Assembly (NCBI GenBank): GCA_016839425.1
Contig: JAEOUI010000204.1
Coordinates: 1-5,394, forward strand
DNA from: Promethearchaeota archaeon
GTDB taxonomy: Archaea > Asgardarchaeota > Lokiarchaeia > Sigynarchaeales > SOKP01
DNA: 5,394 bases
Direction: 5' to 3'
Of this stretch, positions 1 to 4,322 are shown one piece after another. The translations under genes were made by a program, and so were the position numbers. The notes under the pieces are model-generated. The model did no database searches, was not told where the DNA came from, and was given only the letters and a program-made list of their open reading frames with translations. Numbering within the stretch: the first letter of the stretch is position 1; every line of letters begins with the position of its first letter.

Positions 1-1068
1 AAGTAAATTTATCGTTTCTGTATGAGGGTCGTTATTATTGAAAACAAAGCGTAATGCAGAATTCGGAGAAGTTGTAGGCCATGTTGTATTGCCCCAAAAA
101 CTTAAAGTTAAATTTGCTTCAATATTTTTTGCTGCTGAAGGTATAGCTGCAACCGTTTGATAGAAAGATGCTTTAGACTCGTAATCAATTATTTTCTCAT
201 AAGTAAAATTTAGACTAAAACTATTAATTCTTAAGTAGTTCCACCTATCATCATCAATAGCTGGTACATTGTCAACAAACTCTGCTTCTATGCCTAAAAA
301 GATGGAAAGTTGTTGTGAATTATCGGCGAGTGCAGATTCTATCACGGAAATCAAGATACTTTGGTCTAATACAGTCATGTGTTGGTATGATAAAGATGTA
401 GCACCAGTTGTTTCAATGCTCGCTACTCTAACCGCTGGAAGGGTTTCTGCTAAATCTCTTATTTCTACATATAGTTTGGCAGTATCTTCTGCCTCCAAAG
501 GATATGATCCCGTATTTCTTTGCGTACTCACGATAGCATCCAATTCTGCATACACAATTTTATAATCTGAAATATTAATATCAGTAGAAATATCGTATTG
601 CCAATAAGATCCTGCGTGTTGGTCTTCTTCTGCACCATCATGCCATTCATGAGTTACCGAGATGCCCTCACCTGCTACATAACCTGCTGAATCACATGCA
701 TATTGCGTATATGGATTATCTATAACAGTTCCCCAATCTGTAGATGTGGGAATTTCACTATAATTATAAGATCCCTCATTTCCTAGAACATCAAAACTGA
801 TCGAACCCGTATTATAAACCATATCTATATCATTATTAGAATCATCCGTTGAAGTTATCCAATATGTATCTCCCAAGTCAAATCCATTATCCTGAAATAA
901 TTCGTCAGAATATGGTACTGTATAATTTCCTTGAGTATTAAGGTTTGGTTCATTAATATTAATTATATTATCACTTAAATTCAGTTGGTTAAACATTCCT
1001 ATCGTCATTATCGTGATAAAAACAACAGTAAGTATCTTTATTTTAGATTTTTTACTTATTAAATACAT
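1..1068 (-). CDS. Secreted/surface glycoprotein, N-terminal part (3' end beyond window)
   Basis: An uninterrupted minus-strand frame begins at ATG 1068-1066 and continues for 356 codons to the left edge without a stop, so the C-terminus is missing. Residues 1-11 are basic (lysines at 6, 7, 9 and 11). Residues 12-26 form a hydrophobic stretch, as expected for a signal peptide or N-terminal membrane anchor. The rest is rich in Ser, Thr, Asn, Asp and Tyr with alternating beta-strand patterns, and I see only one cysteine (C125). Seven N-x-S/T sequons occur, at N30, N48, N102, N165, N287, N319 and N327, fitting an N-glycosylated extracellular archaeal protein. Residues about 150-295 look like one beta-sandwich domain (strands around YKIVYAEL, KLYVEI and FSLNFTY), and a second domain may start near 315. 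I do not recognise a named family. Start choice: GGGAT lies 6 nt upstream of the ATG, immediately followed by the signal-like segment. It diverges from the winged-helix gene at 1208. The reading frame and export are well supported; the function is unknown. Confidence 0.8.
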   Translation of the reverse strand, partial: MYLISKKSKIKILTVVFITIMTIGMFNQLNLSDNIININEPNLNTQGNYTVPYSDELFQDNGFDLGDTYWITSTDDSNNDIDMVYNTGSISFDVLGNEGSYNYSEIPTSTDWGTVIDNPYTQYACDSAGYVAGEGISVTHEWHDGAEEDQHAGSYWQYDISTDINISDYKIVYAELDAIVSTQRNTGSYPLEAEDTAKLYVEIRDLAETLPAVRVASIETTGATSLSYQHMTVLDQSILISVIESALADNSQQLSIFLGIEAEFVDNVPAIDDDRWNYLRINSFSLNFTYEKIIDYESKASFYQTVAAIPSAAKNIEANLTLSFWGNTTWPTTSPNSALRFVFNNNDPHTETINLL

Positions 1069-1074
1069 GAGTAT

Positions 1075-1083
1075 ATCCCTTCT
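1075..1083 (-). promoter_or_regulatory. Ribosome binding site of the surface-protein gene
   Basis: On the minus strand AGAAGGGAT precedes the ATG at 1068, leaving a 6-nt spacer. It is a weak purine-rich Shine-Dalgarno-like element, but it shares the GGAT core seen before the other three genes and so supports this start. Confidence 0.45.
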
Positions 1084-1194
1084 GTTTAAATTTGTAAGTT
1101 TCCAAATGTGTAGAAAAAAATTTGAAAATTAAGATGAACTATTTATATTTAATGCATCTAATTTATATAAATATAAACATTTTAGCAAAACATC

Positions 1195-1200
1195 GAGGAT
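1195..1200 (+). promoter_or_regulatory. Ribosome binding site of the longin-like/wHTH gene
   Basis: GAGGAT lies 7 nt upstream of the ATG at 1208. It is the most Shine-Dalgarno-like element of the four in the window and fixes this start. Confidence 0.55.
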
Positions 1201-1207
1201 ATTAAAT

Positions 1208-2461
1208 ATGATTCAAGGTATTTTTTGCTTTCAGTTCGTTTTAAACCAAAGTCCTTCTGGGGAAATAGAACCCGAATTCAAGCCCGTCCAAATCGTACTC
1301 AAGAACGAAGAATTCACGCCTAATAATTATTCTGGGCTAATGGTCGAAAACGACATTTTTGCAATTTTTTACCAGCACACCACGGGCATTTATGCCAGTA
1401 AAGGAGGACATAGCAATTATTATACAGGTAGGTTAAAAGAAACCCCTTATCAAGTAATATCGTATTACAAGCAAGAAGCAGATGGTACTCAATATATTAC
1501 TATATCTATATTCGAGCTTGACGACGAGATAGCCATTTTTGAAGATTTAATTAAGGACTTAACCATACGCTTAGACAATTCCTTTGAAACGCTCTTGAAG
1601 GCAAATGCAGCCAAGCAGACATCCATTATTTTGAAAATTAACGAAAAAATAAAGACTGACATCAGCTTCACGATATTTCAAGTCGAAAGATTGGCAAACT
1701 TAGATAGGTTACAGAAAGTCGCCTTGATATTTAACACGAGAGAGCGCTTGACCATACTCAAAACTTTAAGAGAGACTCCCGTTTCTAAAAGTCATATGAA
1801 AGACATTTTAGAAAAAATCAAACCCGTTTTTAATATTGATATTTTGATTGAGCCATTTTTAGAATTGAACTTGATCCGTCGAGATTGGATTAAAGGCGAA
1901 AAGGATAGGGCTACTGGTAGGATGAAATTTCAAGGAGAATATTTGTTTTTGGTAAAAGACATTACTTTAGCACGAATTCCTAACAATACTTTATTAGAAC
2001 ACCTAAAGACTAGTAATCCTTCCCTGCAAGAGAATTTCGAGCAAAGAACCATCGATTTTTTCTCTAAATACGATCCCTTGCTTCAGACCGACGAGGATTT
2101 GGGTCAAATCTCTATGCTATTGTTAAATCCGGATATTTACGACTTTCTTGCGCTTATGCGGAAGAATTACTATCCTGTAGCCAAAATTCCAAAAGTTTTT
2201 TCAGAATACGCTAATACACAAAAGATATTGGATTGGTTGAAAGAAATCCAAGTGATTGTTGATGTAAAAGACGGAGAAAATCGTGAATTCACCTGCTTGT
2301 TAACGGACATTAAGCCTCTCATCATTTTCCCAGAATATTTACTTCCAAAGATTCAAAAGGCATATCAATCGTACGATAAAAAGGTTCAAATATCTCATGA
2401 AATCGCCAAAAAGGCTTTGGAATTGTTGGAAGTCACCTATCCCGAAAAAATTGATTTATAG
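1208..2461 (+). CDS. Possible longin/Roadblock-like domain protein with two winged-helix modules
   Basis: The protein has 417 residues and no signal peptide or membrane segment, so it is probably cytosolic. Residues 1-125 form an alpha/beta domain: hydrophobic strands at 2-10, 49-55 and 95-102, then an acidic amphipathic helix at 104-122 (DDEIAIFEDLIKDL). This resembles longin/Roadblock-type sensor domains, but I place it by pattern only. A helical connector follows. Residues about 169-257 look like a winged helix: helices at 177-188 and 195-204, a possible recognition helix at 211-219 (ILIEPFLEL), then a basic wing (KGEKDRATGRMK) and a beta hairpin. Residues about 307-381 look like a second winged helix, with helices at 308-318, 325-333 and 336-346, and a hairpin at 349-364. 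Two winged helices suggest DNA binding or a protein-protein scaffold. The gene stands alone: it diverges from the surface-protein gene and converges with the GTPase gene 33 bp downstream. Its start is supported by GAGGAT 7 nt upstream. The reading frame is certain; the domain assignments are moderate to low, and no function is claimed. Confidence 0.75.
   Translation: MIQGIFCFQFVLNQSPSGEIEPEFKPVQIVLKNEEFTPNNYSGLMVENDIFAIFYQHTTGIYASKGGHSNYYTGRLKETPYQVISYYKQEADGTQYITISIFELDDEIAIFEDLIKDLTIRLDNSFETLLKANAAKQTSIILKINEKIKTDISFTIFQVERLANLDRLQKVALIFNTRERLTILKTLRETPVSKSHMKDILEKIKPVFNIDILIEPFLELNLIRRDWIKGEKDRATGRMKFQGEYLFLVKDITLARIPNNTLLEHLKTSNPSLQENFEQRTIDFFSKYDPLLQTDEDLGQISMLLLNPDIYDFLALMRKNYYPVAKIPKVFSEYANTQKILDWLKEIQVIVDVKDGENREFTCLLTDIKPLIIFPEYLLPKIQKAYQSYDKKVQISHEIAKKALELLEVTYPEKIDL
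2445..2450 (-). terminator. Possible T6 terminator of the GTPase transcript
   Basis: The gap beyond the minus-strand GTPase stop is purine-rich on that strand and offers no T-run. The first one met is T6, at plus-strand A2445-A2450, inside the last codons of the convergent gene. If used, the two convergent transcripts would overlap by tens of bases. The call rests on position and composition alone. Confidence 0.2.
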
Positions 2462-2463
2462 CC

Positions 2464-2482
2464 TTTTTCTTTTATTTTCTTT
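2464..2482 (+). terminator. T-rich terminator after the longin-like/wHTH gene
   Basis: Directly after the TAG stop, the plus strand carries three T-runs of 4-5 broken by single C or A residues. There is no hairpin. Such T-rich tracts are the usual intrinsic termination signal of archaeal RNA polymerase. It fills most of the 33-bp gap before the convergent GTPase gene. Confidence 0.55.
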
Positions 2483-2494
2483 ATTATATTGTCT

Positions 2495-4132
2495 TTAATA
2501 GGAAAACATCAGATTTTTTACTTCATTAACCATTACTTCGAGCTGTTCATAGAGCTCTAACTTGTTTTCGGCATTAATTTTAATAAAAAAGATAGATGTG
2601 TTTTTCTTTTCATACTTCTTTGGTATGACGAAATCTTCTATGATTCTCGAAGGATCTGTTTTTTCAGAAGAAAGTAGACCGATTAAGATGACCTTGTTTT
2701 TTTCAATTTTATCAAGTATCTTTACAAGGATTTCATTCCATTTTGGATCGATGAAAGTCTTGTCTGCTAATTCGAAAGTCAAGAAAACGCCATCTGAATC
2801 AGAACTTTTAAAAGAGTCGTAATCGTGATTTTTCACGACAAGTCCGCTCGAGTATTTGAATTGCTGCTCTTTCTTTTTATCCTTTTCAGTTGAGAATTGG
2901 CCCAATTCCTCGATTTCTAAAATCAAGTTTATTAATGGATTTTGTAAGGGATTTTCAGACACAAAAGAGAGAGTTACTTTATTTTTATTGCTTTCTAAAA
3001 TGTTTTTAATTTCCTCCATAATAGACGATTTTAACCGTTGCTCCTCTAGTTCCATGCTTTTCAAGATATAGTGATAAGAAAGGATGTTAAACGCATTTTC
3101 TACATTGTCACCGTTCAAGGCACTCGTCTCGATGTACATAATTCTCGTGTCCGACGATATAGAAAGGCTTGAAAGGTCTGAGAAATCGGTCAAACCAGAT
3201 TTCTCGTATAATTCGGCAAAATCTGATAAATCTTTGGCAAGTTGAATGCCTTCATCGAATTGAATCTGTCTATTGTTAACCAGGTCGTTCTTATTTCCGA
3301 CAATGATAATTGGCAGGTCCTTGTATTCTGTAAATTCCCTGAGTTCGTCGTGCCAAACTTTCACGTTCTCAAACGATTCTCGACTTGTTAGATCAAAAAC
3401 TATAAATGCTGCTTGGGCTCCCTTGTAATAAATCTTTCTGTAACGCTTGAAATATTCTTGGGCGCCAATATCCCATAACGATAGATTAATATTATTTCCA
3501 TGAGCTTCGAAGGAATGACCCATTACATGTAACCCCATTGTAGCGCGATAATCGGTTAAAAACTCCCTTCCCACAAATCTTCTTACGATGGAGGTTTTAC
3601 CTACCATGTGGTCGCCAATGATGATGAATTTAAATCTGTACGCTCCTCCCTCCTCAATCTTTTTCTTGTGGATAATGTTCATTGTATCCTCGTCTTGAGT
3701 GGATATTGGTTCAAAATCGAATTCTGGAAGTTGGATGTTTAAGGGTTCGTCTTCTGAGATGTTAAGGATCTGGGCGACCTTTTCGGCAATATAATAGGCG
3801 AATGGTGAAATACGTTCAACCGATGCCATGCTTTTTAAGACAACGCTTAGCGTTTTGCTTTCCTCTATCGATACGAATAATAAACGATGACCGCTCGTGT
3901 CGAAATTAGCGGTTCCAAACTCCTTAAACGCAAATTCGTCCCGTAATCGTTCCATTATGGGATTAACAATAACTCCCAAAATTGAAACGATCTCCATGTC
4001 AATGTCCTTCCTTTTTTCGCCCGCAATGATGAATCCATCAGTGTCGGATACGATCGCAGCTTCGATATCTTCATTTACTTTCAAGAAATTCTTAAACAAA
4101 TCTTTGAAAAGTTGTTGTTTAGTTTGAACCAT
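2495..4132 (-). CDS. Roadblock/LC7 - Rab/Ras-like GTPase - pseudo-GTPase fusion protein
   Basis: From ATG 4132 the protein has 545 residues. An in-frame ATG at 4144 would add four, but GGATGA lies 8 nt before 4132, so I prefer the shorter form. Residues 8-122 are a Roadblock/LC7 domain (strand-turn EAAIVSDTDGFIIA near 25-37), a fold that scaffolds or regulates small GTPases. Residues 123-165 are an acidic linker. Residues 166-356 are a Rab/Ras-like GTPase: G1 GDHMVGKTS at 173-181, G2 Thr198, G3 WDIGAQE at 220-226, G4 NKND at 280-283 and G5 ETSA at 335-338. Two oddities stand out: the DxxG glycine is Ala224, and about 25 extra Ser/Leu/Asp-rich residues (304-328) separate G4 from G5. A helical connector (357-382) leads to 383-545, which resembles a second GTPase fold without its nucleotide-binding motifs (separate entry). 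I see no cysteine anywhere, hence no prenylation box, and no membrane segment. Role inferred: a GTP-dependent switch with built-in Roadblock and pseudo-GTPase partners. It diverges from the CxxC/wHTH gene. The first two domains are very secure. Confidence 0.92.
   Translation of the reverse strand: MVQTKQQLFKDLFKNFLKVNEDIEAAIVSDTDGFIIAGEKRKDIDMEIVSILGVIVNPIMERLRDEFAFKEFGTANFDTSGHRLLFVSIEESKTLSVVLKSMASVERISPFAYYIAEKVAQILNISEDEPLNIQLPEFDFEPISTQDEDTMNIIHKKKIEEGGAYRFKFIIIGDHMVGKTSIVRRFVGREFLTDYRATMGLHVMGHSFEAHGNNINLSLWDIGAQEYFKRYRKIYYKGAQAAFIVFDLTSRESFENVKVWHDELREFTEYKDLPIIIVGNKNDLVNNRQIQFDEGIQLAKDLSDFAELYEKSGLTDFSDLSSLSISSDTRIMYIETSALNGDNVENAFNILSYHYILKSMELEEQRLKSSIMEEIKNILESNKNKVTLSFVSENPLQNPLINLILEIEELGQFSTEKDKKKEQQFKYSSGLVVKNHDYDSFKSSDSDGVFLTFELADKTFIDPKWNEILVKILDKIEKNKVILIGLLSSEKTDPSRIIEDFVIPKKYEKKNTSIFFIKINAENKLELYEQLEVMVNEVKNLMFSY
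2498..2986 (-). other. Degenerate second GTPase (pseudo-GTPase) domain within the fusion protein
   Basis: Residues 383-545 of the GTPase fusion can be laid by eye on its own GTPase domain. The P-loop position holds SENPLQNP (392-399), the same length as GDHMVGKT but with both glycines, the lysine and the threonine replaced, and followed by a similar helix. GVFLTFELADKTF...W (448-465) matches AAFIVFDLTSRESF...W, the conserved strand after switch II. VILIG (481-485) matches IIIVG before G4, but NKND becomes LLSS. IFFIKINA (514-521) matches IMYIETSA at G5, with the key residues changed to K, I and N. The terminal helix corresponds to the last Ras helix. The switch regions are shortened. The domain should therefore be unable to bind GTP in the standard way and may act as an intramolecular partner of the active domain. 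The alignment was made by eye; a structure prediction would settle it. Confidence 0.6.
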
Positions 4133-4140
4133 ATTTTTTA

Positions 4141-4146
4141 TCATCC
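4141..4146 (-). promoter_or_regulatory. Ribosome binding site deciding the GTPase start
   Basis: GGATGA on the minus strand lies 8 nt before the ATG at 4132 and overlaps the alternative ATG at 4144, which has no comparable element upstream. The same GGATGA occurs 7 nt before the divergent gene at 4323, which supports 4132 as the main start. Use of 4144 from a leaderless transcript remains possible. Confidence 0.5.
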
Positions 4147-4307
4147 AAATTTTTATAATTGAGAAAGATCATTAATTAAATGGATATTACTATTTAATAA
4201 AGTATTGAAACAAGATTAATTTAACATTTAAATTATAGTTTGTTCTAACACTTAGTTAATATAAATTGATTTAAATTATATTGCATTAGAAACTAAAAAT
4301 CGCTTTC
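4147..4307. promoter_or_regulatory. Divergent AT-rich promoter region between the GTPase and CxxC/wHTH genes
   Basis: The full gap (4145-4322) is strongly AT-rich and has no open frame or RNA gene that I can see. TATA-like candidates for the plus-strand gene are TAATATAAAT (4257-4266) and TTAAATTATA (4271-4280), predicting starts about 26 bp downstream and short leaders before 4323. For the minus-strand gene, AT-rich blocks at 4171-4180 and 4190-4200 lie at suitable distances. Which box is used cannot be decided from the sequence. Confidence 0.4.
4226..4280. repeat. 12-bp direct repeat in the divergent promoter region
   Basis: ATTTAAATTATA occurs exactly at 4226-4237 and again at 4269-4280, offset by 43 bp, close to four helical turns. 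The second copy overlaps a TATA candidate for the plus-strand gene. It could be an operator pair or two core-promoter elements. In such AT-rich DNA, chance similarity is also possible. Confidence 0.35.
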
Positions 4308-4309
4308 AA

Positions 4310-4315
4310 GGATGA
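4310..4315 (+). promoter_or_regulatory. Ribosome binding site of the CxxC/wHTH coiled-coil gene
   Basis: GGATGA, preceded by AA, lies 7 nt upstream of the ATG at 4323. It is identical to the element before the divergent GTPase gene. An in-frame TAG at 4287-4289 rules out a much longer N-terminus. Confidence 0.5.
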
Positions 4316-4322
4316 CGAAAAA

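Larger units (their letters stand above)
1069..1207. promoter_or_regulatory. Divergent intergenic region with symmetric TATA-like element
   Basis: This 139-bp AT-rich gap separates the divergent surface-protein and winged-helix genes. At 1161-1172 lies a perfect 12-bp palindrome, ATTTATATAAAT, continued by ATAAA on the plus side. Archaeal TATA boxes sit about 26 bp before the transcription start. Used rightward, this one would place the start near 1190-1196, just ahead of the ribosome binding site at 1195-1200. Read leftward it would give a leader of roughly 70 nt for the surface gene. A second candidate, ATTTATATTT at 1141-1150, would give a leader of about 50 nt for the surface gene. No RNA gene or further open frame is apparent here. 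Promoter assignment is by motif and spacing only. Confidence 0.5.

Noticed and set aside
269..565. Plus-strand open frame of 98 codons
   Set aside because: It lies entirely antisense to the continuous minus-strand surface-protein frame, which has a signal-like N-terminus and sequons; the plus-strand translation shows no recognisable domain.
1489..1671. Minus-strand open frame of 60 codons
   Set aside because: It is antisense to the longin-like/wHTH gene in its acidic-helix and connector region; no ribosome binding site or domain supports it.
2562..4127. Three plus-strand open frames (2562-2822, 2856-3071, 3897-4127)
   Set aside because: All are antisense to the GTPase fusion gene, whose protein has secure domains over this stretch; these are composition shadows.
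4133..4144. Upstream ATG at 4144 as the GTPase start
   Set aside because: The GGATGA element overlaps this ATG and is correctly spaced for the ATG at 4132; no element precedes 4144. Not fully excluded if the transcript is leaderless.
4171..4181. Near-palindrome CATTAATTAAATG as an operator
   Set aside because: It has one mismatch per arm and lies in strongly AT-rich DNA where such symmetry arises easily; there is no second copy.
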